64,000 nt of DNA. It comes from Halictus rubicundus. Its lineage: Eukaryota > Arthropoda > Insecta > Hymenoptera > Halictidae. Under the pieces are notes generated by a model. The model had not been told where the DNA came from. It made no database searches and saw nothing but the letters and a program-made list of their open reading frames with translations. The stretch's first letter is position 1, and every line of letters begins with the position of its first letter. The stretch is taken from NCBI RefSeq assembly GCF_050948215.1, contig NC_135153.1, positions 9,576,058 through 9,640,057 of the forward strand, in the 5' to 3' direction. Shown piece by piece: positions 47,787-59,842 of the stretch. The position numbers and the translations under genes were made by a program.

Positions 47787-47989
47787 TAGGGGTGTGCGGG
47801 AACCCGATGGTCGAGACGAGGTCGGGAAGAGAATCGGGTTTCCCGAAAATTTCGAGAATATAACATATGACAATCTTGAAAATAATTCGTGATGGACAGC
47901 ATCTCGAAATTTTCGGGTACCCGTCCCGAACCCGAAAAAATTTCGTGTTCCCGACCCGACCCGATATTTCGGGTTCTCGCGCACCCCTA
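47787..47989. mobile_element. hAT MITE with intact 8 bp target duplication
   Basis: ATTGTGAA occurs perfectly at 47779-47786 and 47990-47997. The 203 bp between begins TAGGGGTGTGCGGGAACCCG and ends with the inverted form TCGGGTTCTCGCGCACCCCTA-like terminus. An 8 bp duplication and a TAGGGGTG-type end are hAT hallmarks. The interior has further inverted words (CCCGAAAATTTCGAGA and CTCGAAATTTTCGGG), so the whole unit can fold. It has no coding capacity. The intact duplication suggests a fairly young insertion. Confidence 0.93.
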
Positions 47990-48083
47990 ATTGTGAATCA
48001 GCCACGTCAATAATATTTGCGATTGTCTCCCCCACTCTACTCTTCCCCTTCTACGACGCTATTCCCCCACGCTTCGCGGCCCG

Positions 48084-48093
48084 GTCACGTGAC
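48084..48093. promoter_or_regulatory. GTCACGTGAC palindromic E-box
   Basis: A perfect 10 bp palindrome matching the bHLH-zip (MITF/TFEB/USF type) consensus, set in a CpG-rich patch. A function would need a nearby transcription start, which I cannot see. Confidence 0.3.
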
Positions 48094-48284
48094 GCGTTTC
48101 GTCCCTGTCGCGCACGCGTCATTTAGCTCGTGTCGTATCTAAAATGTAATACACAACGAAGATCGAGTCCTCGTGCTAATCTTGTGTTGTTTAAGTCATT
48201 TTCTGCGGTGACGTAACAATAATTTAGGGAATAATTCGATAGTACGGCTACTCTATTTCCAAGCGGAACGTAAATCATTTTTAT

Positions 48285-48288
<4 letters not shown>

Positions 48289-48342
<54 letters not shown>
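48289..48342 (+). repeat. (AG)n microsatellite
   Basis: About 27 AG units, uninterrupted; the longest dinucleotide run in the window. Confidence 0.95.
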
Positions 48343-48345
<3 letters not shown>

Positions 48346-49679
48346 ACATTCGCGCTTAACTTCTGGCAACAGAAATTATGCTTGTCAGACGTGAATGTCC
48401 ATAAATATCCATGGTATAAATGACGTTCTCGTCATAAAATGTTTTTCCAATATCATAGAGCATTATTCAACACTGGATCCGTATACATATACATATATAT
48501 ATACATTTATATATCCATCTATATATCCATTTTATGTATGTGCCGTTCAATGGAAATAGCAGAAAAGCTCGGCGTCTTTTTGTGGCTGAACTTTTCCAAA
48601 CTAGCGTTTTCTAGCCAAAACGACATTTCCAGGGATTCATAGGGGTCTTGCAGATAATGGATCCCTTTCACCTGTTACCGAGAATAGAAATGCAGCCAAG
48701 TTCGTCTGAATCTCCACAGTAGAAGAATAAGTACTTGATGCGGTATCAAAAGATTCGGAAATATCGATAGAACAAACTGCGGCAGCAGCTTTTCATTCAT
48801 GACAACCAGAATACAGTGATTTCGTCGTACGGTTTCCATTTTTCGACTGACAATTCTCTGTACACCTCGAAATACGAATTAAATGAAATTCGATGTGATC
48901 GAAGTGTTACTATTTATTAACTCGTCGACTGTGCAAGCTAATGATGAATTTGACATAATAAATTACGGGAGTTCGAAGATCGACAGTTTCCGGTAATAAT
49001 TGAGTCTTCCTGATCCATTGACTGTCGATGCTCATTAAATTTGTCATTTATCCTTTTATACATCCGTTTTAGCGTGTGCACGCGAATTCATTTATTTCGT
49101 AATGCGCGAGGTAAATGAACCTGCAGTATTTTCGACAGGGATTTCAATCAGACGAAAATAAACGGAACGTATTTAAGAAACATAAATGCGACATTCACTT
49201 GTGTGCACCGTGAATGGAAACGATAGAACACGCAACCGATCGAAAATATTTCATCGAAAGATTTGTTACACAGCCGAGTGTCACAAACACCTGCAAAAAG
49301 TTAATTCGTTGTCGTGACAATTGAGGATAGTTATCGCCTGAAGCGATATATATTCCAGAAAAAAATTGCTGGATATATCTGCACCCCCGTGACAGATTTT
49401 ACGTCCTCCGAGTCACGTTTTCGATTCACTCTACAAGGAAAAACTCGATAGCAGGTGAAAAATTCGTCACGATAGCTCGAATTGCACCTCCGAGCAACGA
49501 TGGAAATATATATTTTTTTCGCGGAATTGCAGTGTTCCCTACGCGGATGTTACACAGGTGAGAATTCCTGGCACTTGGTTAGCGTTTAGAAGCAAATAGT
49601 TGTGGAAGGAGATTAGCAATAATTATATTAAACGTGCAAACTGATTCGCAGCTCTTACGAAATTGTCCAAATTTTACTA

Positions 49680-49836
49680 CATTGATTTCTCTATATATGT
49701 CGCCAAGGCCTGGGTGGTAAACGTCGCGGAATTATCCCCACTACCGCGGGGCACCTCGTGAAGCTCGGATATGCCTCTTGGACGATACACGACGTTGGCA
49801 AAACACATGTTGTTGACATACATCAAGAATTCCCTG
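49680..49836 (+). mobile_element. TA-flanked MITE, subfamily A, diverged copy
   Basis: The left end CATTGATTTCTCTATATATG and the right end ACATCAAGAATTCCCTG are decayed termini with TA outside each. CCAAGGCCTGGGTGGTAA and GTCGCGGAATTATCCCCA confirm the family. It is shortened between the centre and the right end. Confidence 0.83.
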
Positions 49837-51088
49837 TATTTGGTTGAACACCGGATCACAAGAGCTTAATTGTCATTAAATAAAATAATTGTCATATAAC
49901 TTGATTATACCGTTTTTGATTAATTATCTTGCGCGTTTCGTTGAGGAATAACAAACAGATTTCGAGTGCAAATTAATTTATTAAAATATCTGTCGGTGTT
50001 GTGAAATAATAATATTCTTGAGATAAAGTAATTTATTAAACGAAATTATAGACACGTAAAACATTGTTAAACTGTATTCAATTTTGTACTGCACCGACTT
50101 TCAGATTATCAGGGTTGTAATAGATGCATAATACCCGTTGCACGATAATTATAAATACCAGCCCATGTTAGCGTCTAAGAGAATGAAACTTTTAATAATG
50201 TTCAACACAGATTTAACGTACCCGGCAGGAACGTGTTTCGTGGTAGTAAGATTTTATCTAATTCTTCGGCTCGTCGTTTATAATTAGTCGTTAAAAGCTC
50301 GAATTTGGTTAAATATTCGCAATTTGGATATTCTATTTCAATACGACGGCCCGAAGCAATAGACAATTAAATATCCGATAAACTGCTGAAGGTTTTACCT
50401 ATTGCTTTAATTAATGTGCTCATCTAAATCCGGTATGTAAATCTGGATACATTCGAGGGCGAAATTGAAAAGTATATTTAATGCTTCATTAATCGATTCG
50501 TAGTAAAGGATTCAAGAACAGTGATACGATATTGCAAAAGCGTGCTGGTGCCATTATAAAAGCAGGAGGTTCATGAATCTACCATTCAACATTCAAGGAG
50601 GTCGGAATTTATTAGAAATCTGTTTCTGTACTGATCTGGTTATGCGAAGGAAATTTATGTCAGGAGAAGTAATAATAGCAATGCTCACTAAATATTGTCA
50701 CGAAATGGAAATTTGCATGGAACTTGGAGACGTATTACAACGGCAAAGGGTCAAAAACAAATTCTAGTGTCTTTCTCTTTGTATTCATTAAAGGATGTAA
50801 TTGGGAAAACCATGCTCGTTGCGGATACGGAAGTCACGTTGTTACACAAAACACTGTCAGAAGTGGTGCATGTATTTATTAGGAGGCTACTTCTACGTTC
50901 GCGGTTCGTCGATCAAAGCGATTCCACGCTGCCTATTGTCGAGAGGGTATCAAGTGGTCATTCAGGGCAGACCAATTGTGATGACGAGTATTACGATTCA
51001 TACCGTTCGAGCATGCGAGGATATTCCCTCGTCTACGTAGAATTTGATTTTACATCATTTATTTATGAATCATGGAAACTGTTATTAT
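49837..51088. other. No gene seen
   Basis: Plus frames at 50573-50767 (64 codons) and 50695-51090 (131 codons) overlap in different registers. Neither has a domain I recognise, and the second runs up to the hairpin at 51089. They may be chance or the remains of an unknown reading frame. Confidence 0.35.
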
Positions 51089-51173
51089 AATTATTATCAT
51101 GCTTCAGTTCCAGAAAATTGATCCTTTCGACATGTTAAGATCAATTTTCTGGAACTGAAGCATGATAATAATT
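51089..51173. repeat. Perfect 35 bp hairpin
   Basis: 51089-51123 (AATTATTATCATGCTTCAGT at its outer end, AAATTGATC at its inner end) is perfectly reverse-complemented at 51139-51173. The loop is 15 bases. The stem has no mismatch, unlike typical animal miRNA precursors. It may be a very recent inverted duplication, a foldback element or a small hairpin RNA locus. It sits 30 bp left of a MITE copy. Confidence 0.93.
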
Positions 51174-51202
51174 TTAAAAACATTCGGCTCCAATCGACCG
51201 TA

Positions 51203-51655
51203 CAGTGTCTATCCGATATATGTCCAAAACACGGGTCCAACCGCGGACATATATCGGCAAGGAGATACTATTCTTTGATCCAGAGCTCCTGGGCTCCTCA
51301 CGGGGATATCCCCTCAGTGGGGATAGTTTTGGGACTTTTATCGGCTAGGCATTTGGGTCATAAATAGAGTAAACACGGACATATATCCACCAGGAGATAC
51401 TATTCTTTGATCCAGAGCTTCTAGGCCCCTCACAGGGTATACCCCGCGGCCGTGGTGATAGTTCTGGGACTTTTATCGGCATGTGGGACATATATAGAGT
51501 AAACATGTACATATATCGGCCAGGAGATACTATTATTCGGGCGACCGAGGTCTCTCGAGCTTCTTGGCCCCTCCCGAGGTATACCCCCGGCGGTAGTGGG
51601 GATAGTTCCGCGACGTTTATCATCCAAGCCTTGGCGACATATATCGAGTGAACAC
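51203..51655 (-). mobile_element. MITE, subfamily B, with about three internal units
   Basis: The left end CAGTGTCTATCCGATATATG and the right end ATATATCGAGTGAACACTG are inverted termini, each with TA outside. The interior repeats ATACTATTCTTTGATCC, CCCCTCA, GGGGATAGTT and GGGACTTTTATCGGC about three times at roughly 130-140 bp spacing. Each unit is separated by GTAAACA and ACATATATC words like the termini. It is in opposite orientation to the 9.25 kb array and is an earlier or smaller stage of the same amplification. Confidence 0.85.
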
Positions 51656-54149
51656 TGTACACCTGATTTTCAGAATGACTCTAAAATATTAAATTGGTTC
51701 TAATAGCCAGTACAGTATAGTAGTACGATCATCAATTACCGATTACGTATTATTGGCGAGTTCGCTGGCCTTAGTTTACAATCAACGTCTGTGAAGTAAG
51801 AGCGTGGAGCGTCTTAACAGGAGAAGTTATGGTTTATTGCTCAGAATTTCGAATTTTCGCTTCGACTGGCCTTCAATAGCAAGCAGGCGTGTCATAAACC
51901 CGGGAGTTTCCGAAGGGCAAGATATAAATTAGTTTAACGGTTCTTGGAAACCGATACGCCTGGACAGAGGATTCAGAACCCGGAACAAACTCCGGGTCGT
52001 TGCCAAAGTTCCGTTTACCATCGAATATAGGACAGGTATTGCTGTATGACTTTTTGGAAGCGATGCGGCGGGGAAAAAGAGTCATTATACTTCGAGAGGA
52101 CTCTGTAGACGAAAACAAAAAATCGATCCTTTTCATATTGCATTTTTGGCAGTGTTGTTGCTTATTTTTCTCTTTTTTGACAGATACAGTCGAGGACAAA
52201 AAGATACGATACCTGTTTCTCTGTTGAGAAATTTTTAGTTTTTTTTTTTCTTTTACTGCTGTTGACCTCAAGAAGTGTCCTCTAAGACTTTCCAGAGGTA
52301 AAGAGCTGAGAGTAATTTGACAATGGCGGTTTCCTGGCGGTTGTTTCGCAGCGTGACACTCATGATACTTTTTATTCTGAAAACAGCTTCTTCACTCTGT
52401 TCACCGTCACGCATTTTCTATGAAACTGTTCCAAAACAAATACTTGGAAAAGTTTGTCTATCTTGGCAAACTAAAAACTCTTTCTTACCGTTTTTGCTGA
52501 AGCTGTCGGTGTTCGAAGCTTGTCACCACAGTCAATAGTCGACTGTTCGAGGTTTTATATATTTAAAAATAACATTGAAATGTATAATTATAGAAGGTTC
52601 AAAAATTAAAGGTTATCAAATTATTACTGTACGTTATGTACAATATAGGTAATTGTGTGCGTCACGAAAGTCGAAATTGTCATCATTCCGAAAAGATGAA
52701 ACTATGCACTATTGAATCTGCATAGTATTTGTACACAAATCCTCGGCAAAGTCTGTCCCAAAAATGTTGGGAATATTTGGGTTAACGATGCTGCGTTATT
52801 AATTAGATGGTTCCCTAGCAGAGTGCGTTGCGTGGTTAATTTAAAAGCTGAATGCACAGGTCAGCAGTAATTTCGTTTTTCGAGAACGGTGGATTACAAA
52901 TAATATACCCTGGTCCGTGAAACACTTAACTAACATTCGTTTCTTTCGAGTGTCTTCCACGTGAAATTCATCACGAAGAGGATACTAAATTTTCCAGAAG
53001 AGAAAACTGCATGAGTCAGTATTTTTGTATTTTTGCTTAAGGGATCGAGGAGAATCATGGACCAAAAATATTGTAAAAAAGATGAGCATAAATCATAAAT
53101 AAATTTTACTTCAAAGTGTTCAATTATTAAAGATTCATCATGTTCATTTGTCGTCGAAATTAGTCGAAACGTTCTGGCGGAAATAATAGCACTGTTTTCA
53201 TAGCAATTCGATATGTGAACGTTCATCAGTATTCAAAATTCTAGTAGATTCTAAACATTGAATTAGTTTATATCCAATCGACGGAAAGTTTCGAAAAGGA
53301 TTATTGTCGCGCGTTCGATTCTTTTCCCTCTTAACTGAATCAGTATTTTTCACTTCAGAAAAATCAATATTTACCCAAATTATTGAATTTCGGCGACAGG
53401 ACAATTTTTGCAAAATATACAGTGTGCACAATCGAAATTTTCAATGGTGTACGCAAAATCACCGATGGCTCGAATTATTGAAGCTTTCAAACTTCAACTT
53501 CGCGCTCGAGTGCGAATGCAAATATTTATGATAAATGTCACAGTGATATTTTTTCCGGCAAATTGGATACCCTGGCGAGAAACATTCGTTTTTACACCAT
53601 GCCTCGCTAGGCGACTATTTAAATGTTGATTTTTGAAACAATCCCCCGTATTATTATATATCGGCGATATTCGTCACCATTTTTTGACATTGAAGTGATC
53701 GAGGACCGTGCACTTTGATGCAATCGATGAACGGTTGATGTAATCGAAAAATCTGCGTTGCGTCTGTCTGCAACATGTGTCCATCAGAAATATAGATACA
53801 GAAAGTATTTGACCATAACATTTCTGATTCTCAAGAAATTCGCGATATTTGTCCTACTGTAATTTCGTAAAACACAATCGTACAGCAACAAACTAGAACT
53901 CATTTTCAAACTTGAAGATTCTACTTTCGGACAGCATTATTCATTTTCCTGCAACACATTTTTACACGACGCAATAAATCAGAAACTGAAGACCCATTCT
54001 TCCACAAAAATGCTATAAATTGAAACCTCTGTGAGAACATCAAGATATTTTTTTTTTGTGAATAAATTTTTCACAAATTTGAAGACTGAAGCCTCCGCTT
54101 TAGAACGACATTTTAAAAACTGACGTATGATTTTTTCCCCGCTCCACGT
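51656..54149. other. No gene seen
   Basis: At 52188, TACAGTCGAGGACAAAAAG resembles the Tc1-like terminus at 31464, and the following ATACGATACCT recurs at about 56237, so solo ends of a related element are possible. The frame of 132 codons at 51873-52271 (minus) is unrecognisable. Confidence 0.4.
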
Positions 54150-54330
54150 GTACACTATTTTGGAACACCCTGTAGAAATATGAAATCAAATTTTTAAGTC
54201 TTTTTTTAAGGGCCCACTTGAGACCCATGGTTGGTTTGAGACTTTTGTTCCTCGCGATGAGTACTGCGTGTCCCAATAAAAAAATGAGTTTGACCTTGAA
54301 TCTCAAGCTCAAGGTCAATTTTGCGGAAAG
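54150..54330 (-). repeat. Dispersed repeat B, copy 1
   Basis: Read on the minus strand it matches 63226-63440. Shared are a TACAGGGTGTT(C/T)(C/A)AAAAT edge, an ACTCATNGCGNGGAACAAAA block, AGTNTCAAA and an AAGGTCAA-containing block. The order of edge and core differs between the copies, so it is a rearranged or composite repeat. Confidence 0.65.
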
Positions 54331-55298
54331 TTGTTTTTAACAAATCTGTACCGATCTAAACGCGTAGAATCCATTTCTGATACCCGTAGGATAACATTTT
54401 CAAGTGAAGTGTAGTAAAACATTCGTAAAGTAGGTTCACCTTTGATCTTTAATTAAACTGTAAAAACATGAACTCCCGGTGGGACGATAAGAAATAAACA
54501 GAACGGAAGTAAATGGGGTCCGCCCGTTCCCTTTGGAAAATGCTCGGTCGTTCAGATTAATCGGTAAAGCGCTCGCAGCGTGAAAACTGATGATATTTTA
54601 ATTACTCCTCGACGAAAGGAGGCGATAATGTCCCGCGGACACGGGGAGTTTGTACTGACGAAAATGTAATAACAGTCCTAAATTAAAATACCACCAAGGG
54701 GCAGCCTTCTCCATTAATCAGACAAGTATAATTCCGCGCTGAGGTCCAGAAACGAGCACATTCTAAATTTCGCACCGTTGAAAACGGCGGCGGTGTTTCT
54801 GACTGTGAAAGTACCTCGACATAAATCATGCCGTCGTCATTAGTATTTGTAAATTGCATTCGCAGCTGCGGAGCTGAGACAACGAGGTAATTTCAGTTGC
54901 TTTGTGTGTATACATTTTCCGGGGACGAAACTTCGAATTATTCTCTGAATATACGCTGGCGAATCATCGGGGACAGGGTAGACGCGAGCGTTAGAATTGC
55001 TTGTCGAACTAGTTTCTACTGATTTCGAAGATCGGTTAATCCCCCTCTCATGAATCTCGAAAATGCCTGGCCTGTGATTCGATTTCTGCTTCAGTGTCCA
55101 AAAATCGGTTCGATAAAACCGGAAAAATTATTCAACGACGATAAAGTGTCACAAATATCCAGAAATTTTATACTCACCAGCAACCTCAAAAATATCACAA
55201 ATTCAAAGCAATTTATCTAACGAAATTAAACTTAAAAAGTTAACGAGCACTTTTAATTGACTCTGAACTTAAAAATTTTCGAAGAGTAACTATCGATA
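54331..55298. other. No gene seen
   Basis: A moderately CpG-rich patch lies at 54.47-54.65 kb. GGAGGCGATAATGTCCCGCG is the densest part. No frames of note. Confidence 0.4.
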
Positions 55299-55468
55299 CA
55301 GTGAATTCTCGATAAATGTCAACAACACGTATGTCATGTATCGTCCAGGAGCCGTTTACACTCTCGACCTTCACGAGGTATACCACACGGTATATATATT
55401 TAGTGGGAATAATTCCGCGACGTTTATCATCCAGACCTCGGCGACATATATAAAGAAATGTATTACTG
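55299..55468 (-). mobile_element. TA-flanked MITE, subfamily A, reverse orientation
   Basis: It opens CAGTGAATTCTCGATAAATG after TA and closes with the decayed ATATATAAAGAAATGTATTACTG. The interior reads, in reverse, ATTCCGCGACGTTTATCATC, CAGACCTCGGCGACATATA and CGTCCAGGAGCC. Confidence 0.8.
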
Positions 55469-58400
55469 TCTAAAAAGAATAGAAACGCTAAGTTTTGCCT
55501 TTCTGTTCTGTCCCAAATTGCGTGACTCGCGAATGTGCTGAATAAGTGAACCTAATTGCTGTCAAAATTGATATATTGTGCCTTGTAATCATAAAATTCA
55601 ATACGGCATTAAAACAGTGACGTACAACGCAACGCAATTTCCCTTGGTATCTATACGCTCCGACAATCTTTCTTCTTAATGTACCTTGCCTTGTTCGCAC
55701 GTGACAGCCCAAATTATTGGATACGGAAACAAAACAACTACGAATATCGAATTGTCTATCTTCTTTCTGCAGACATTGCTGCTCGGGAAAAAAAGAAACT
55801 GTACACGGGTTCGCTTTCTGTCGTGCCACGACCCATTATTGGCCGTAACTGCAGTCGGTGAATTATATTAAACGAAAAACCTATTGATTCGGGCAAGCCT
55901 TCCATTCCTGTCGACTTCATTTTGTTAGGACTGCACTGACGTGCGAAATTACGGGAACATTTAATTTTCGCCGAAAAATTGCTGATATTCAAAGTGGTAT
56001 AACTATGTAATAAAAATTCGTACATTCATGCTGGGCTCGTTTGGAAGCTTGAAGCTTCCATTTTCAGAATCCTACGTTAAGCAAAAAAAAAAAAACATTG
56101 ATTATAAATCATTTTCTTCTTTGAGGTTTATCTACTTTAGGATGCCTTTTAAATATGGGCTTAGGTGTTCAAAATGCTGCGCAGTATTCATTAATGTCGT
56201 GTACTTTGTTACTTCATATTCAGATTAATAAGGACATACGATACCTATTTTCTCATCAGCTTAAAAAATGTGGAGAAAATTCGGGATCCATTATTCAAGC
56301 CTGAAAGCGAATTGTAATATCACAGGAACTGGCCAAAATTTATAATATGAAACATTGTATCTTCACAGGAAACCTATAGTACATGGAAATACGTATGGAA
56401 GAAAGTGCTGAAATATTTATTTGAATGAAAATTTCGTTCTACTTTATTCCGCGGCGCTGGATAATAATTTGTAAACAATTATAATTAACGACATTTCATT
56501 AATATGTATTTCGGTCATTTATTCCGCTATACAATGGAGGAAAAAATTCATGCAACTATTTCTATTCTAGTAGGTACGTAATTATTAATTTTACATTTTG
56601 ATATTAACGGAACAAATTTTCCCATTCAACCCCGTATAGTCATATTCCAACCTTTCCGTTTTATATACGGGTTTGCCGGTACATTCGAAATACGACGACA
56701 GCCGGTCCCGAGCCATCGTCTTATATCGGAACAAAACTGTATTCGTGACATATCGGTGGGTCAAAAAAGTCCGCAGAAGTCCGAGAGTTAAAAACTATGA
56801 AATTTGAAGATGTAGAAACGTGCACGCTTTTCGTTGACAACAATACCATGAAAACTAATTTTTCCACTCCCGCTGGCAGATTTATTAACTCTCCTTTTGG
56901 AGTTAACACAATTTCCTCGGAAGTAAACAATTATTTTCCCATTTTTTTTATTCTCGCGGCGCAGCGTGTCGATACTGTTTTTTCGTTGTTCGAACGTAAC
57001 ATACGTTATTGGCTCGGACTTCGTTCCTACGTATTGATAATTAGTCGATCGAACCTTCATTTTTCATATCGTGTAATCGATCATTGTTCAATTTACTTGA
57101 CGATCCGACGGTGGGAGGATAGGGAAAAAAGCCGGAAATGTGCATCCATCATGGATCCATTGGAAAACTGTCGACAAGAGGTGCACGCGTCAACCATAAA
57201 CAGTTTTGACGCATGAGAAATGGACCAGATGCAGCACGTGTATCGCGATGTATGTATCATTGGAAAAACAAAGTGAACGAGCAACTTAAGCAAAAAGTCA
57301 TTCTCGTTTTTATCGCGATCCAAGGAAAAATGTCACCTCGTTTATAGAGATTTCGATCTGACATTATACTATCTCCGAAATTCTCCTACAATCGTTTTCA
57401 TGTGTAAAATTAAGACGTTAAAAATTTTAAACTGGTTGTTGCACAGTTTTTCAACCTTTCTAATACAAGTATTTTGCAAATGGTTTTCAGTGAATCGTGA
57501 AACTTTTGTATTCAAGCGAAACACAGAATGGAATTGCTTCTCCATATGAAACTTCTACATCATTCACTCAGCTAATGAATTACATTTTTTTTTTCAATAA
57601 TAAATTAGAAATTTCTAATTTTAGCAATCTTGAAATTTTTTTAACAGTATAATGCAGCCAGACTGGTGGTTCAGGATATTTGGCGAGAAGAAGTGACATG
57701 AACGGAGATAAGTAATAATGCAGAGTGCACCTATTGTTAATTTCTTAATTAATTACTGAAATGGTTTTCTGTCCTGCTCAATGCCTCGTAAACTTTCTAC
57801 TTTAGAATCCAGCAGTTTTGTAATTTCCTTTCAAGCTGCACACTTTGGCCATGCTAATTAGCACTGGGGGGGCGTAAACACGTTTTAATAAATAAGTAAG
57901 CAGCATAAAAAAAATCCTCCTTATTTGGAACAGATTCCTTTGGCATATTTCTATCGCGAGACAGGAAATTGTTCAGTGCTGTATAAAACGAGGCTTCGCG
58001 ACATTTAACAATTCAGTGTTAACTAGAATCGTTCATTTAATTCCGACGTGAACAAATATTTAGATGAATTTAAGTTTATTTAATTTTGTTCGAGACTGTA
58101 AGTGTTACGTGCGAAACGATTAATGTGGAACGAAATCATCTTTGTGAATTTTACTGCTGATTTAATAATATTATATGTGAGAAAACATGTAATAATTTTA
58201 TTTATAATTGCGCATGTATAACGTATGCATAATTTTACGTATAAAATTTCTATAAACAAAGGCGATCCTGCATAAATATTAATGCAAGCATTGCGAATCA
58301 ATCGTTTCGAAACTATTCGTGGTATTGCAATTAATTAGGAAAATGTATCGAGCGTACGAGGTACTTAGAAGTGATTAAGATTCATAGCTCCCAATCCAGG

Positions 58401-59117
58401 ATATAGTAAGTTTCCATTACATCCAATTGCTGAAAGCTTCGAATCCAAAGACTAGTAATCAGTTACGTTAAAAGCTTTTCTGATAGATGGCGTGCAAACA
58501 ATTGAAGTTTTATTTATAACTCAACTGAACACATTGATTTACCTTTTAATCCATAAGGAAATTGGTGGTTAAAGGATATCAAGAAATTGAAATTCGATAT
58601 AGCAGACGCGTGGATGACACGTCGTATATCATAAATTTTCTTCAGATAGCCCCATTGACTTATGGTAGGTGGAAAGCAAGAGACATCTACGATCCAATTT
58701 GTAATATATCTCGGATAAAAGTGGCTCTGGCCTTCGTATTGGCCACCGTCGCTCCCATAAACACGTACCGTTGGCACGCTCCGTCCTATGTATGTCACAA
58801 AATCAATTACCTTAAACACGGTTTCAATACTAGCACCGTCGACGCGATAAATTTTTTAATGTACGTACTCGCAGCGATTCAGAAAATCAGCCAACGTATC
58901 GAGGACAATATATAAGACCCGTCTGACGTGGAATTTACATTATGCAACACAATTTCAAAAAAAGAAATTACTATTCTGCAAGTATACGATTATGTAAACG
59001 ATGTATTTACTCCGTATTTTTATACATATATTTACATATTGCTGATTCTTTCCAGTAAGAATTAAACCACTTCTAGTCTAGAATTTTCTTGTGTAGAAAT
59101 AAGAGAAAATGGGAGAA
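55469..59117. other. No gene seen
   Basis: The longest frames are 113 codons (55488-55829, minus), 139 codons (56797-57216, plus) and 117 codons (58562-58915, plus). Each overlaps opposite-strand frames of similar size and none shows a recognisable domain. GAAGCTTGAAGCTTCC at 56044 is a short palindrome. Confidence 0.4.
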
Positions 59118-59245
59118 AGGGTTAAACTTCACCTTGGCAACCCAGAAATTTTTAACTTTTTTTCATACAATCCTGTAGATTTTGACAAGAAAATGCCAAA
59201 AGTCGATGTTTTAAGCCGAGGAATACTAAGGAATACTAGCTTAAA
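59118..59245 (+). repeat. Dispersed repeat A, single copy
   Basis: GTTAAACTTCACCTTGGCAA, CCCAGAAATTTTTAACTTTT, CAATCCTGTAGATTTTGAC and AAAATGCCAAAAGTCGATG follow the reverse complement of the 22.8 kb unit and are closest to the 61210 copy. Its 62-codon frame (59109-59297) is not kept in the other copies. Confidence 0.8.
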
Positions 59246-59842
59246 AGCTAGGAAGACTAAAACTTTTGCATGCAGCTTACACAGGGTTGCTGACTAGTCA
59301 CAATACCATAGTAAAATAGAATAACCACAATGTAGACTCGATTAGAGCGATTTTCAAGCGTATCAGCAGTATTTTGGTACGTCGAGAAGCCGATGAAATA
59401 CATACCCATTTGAGCTGTTCAATTCAATATAGAACTTTCACTTAATTCCGCCCATCAATTAACTGTTTAGACTTGCACAATTTTTGCATTGAACGGCTCG
59501 TTTGCCTCGCCGAGTTCCTCCTCCTCTCGACCGGCCGCATAATAAACCGATCGCATGCATTAAAAGGTCGACGCCAGCCAGGAGGATTCGTCGCCACGGT
59601 TTTCTCGATAAAACGGTCGTCGATTTTTGGGCGTGCATCGCCAAACAAGGAACGTCAGCGCGTTCGGTTGCACGCCATAAACTTCGCGGAATCGATCGGG
59701 CCGAACGATTGGGATTCCCCGAAACGCCTTAATCCGGTACGAGGGCCGATTCGGAACGCCAACAAGTCAACCCCCATGCGCAATGTTGTAACGCGTGCCA
59801 AACTAGAGCCACCGAGCGAGCGCCACTGAAATCGGTCGGTTT
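59246..59842. other. No gene seen; CpG-rich at 59.48-59.83 kb
   Basis: Five overlapping frames of 61-118 codons occur on both strands in CpG-rich text. None is recognisable. The satellite starts directly to the right. Confidence 0.35.

Larger units (their letters stand above)
47998..49679. other. No gene seen; CpG-rich at left, microsatellites
   Basis: 48.03-48.14 kb is CpG-rich and contains the E-box palindrome listed separately. An alternating AT stretch with ATATAC words lies at 48481-48540. No frame above 67 codons. Confidence 0.4.

Noticed and set aside
52188..52230. Second Tc1-like element starting TACAGTCGAGGACAAAAAG
   Set aside because: Only one end-like motif is visible, with no inverted partner or transposase text nearby.
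54585..54625. CTGATGA ... GAAAGGAGG as a hammerhead core
   Set aside because: No complementary stem II between the two motifs.
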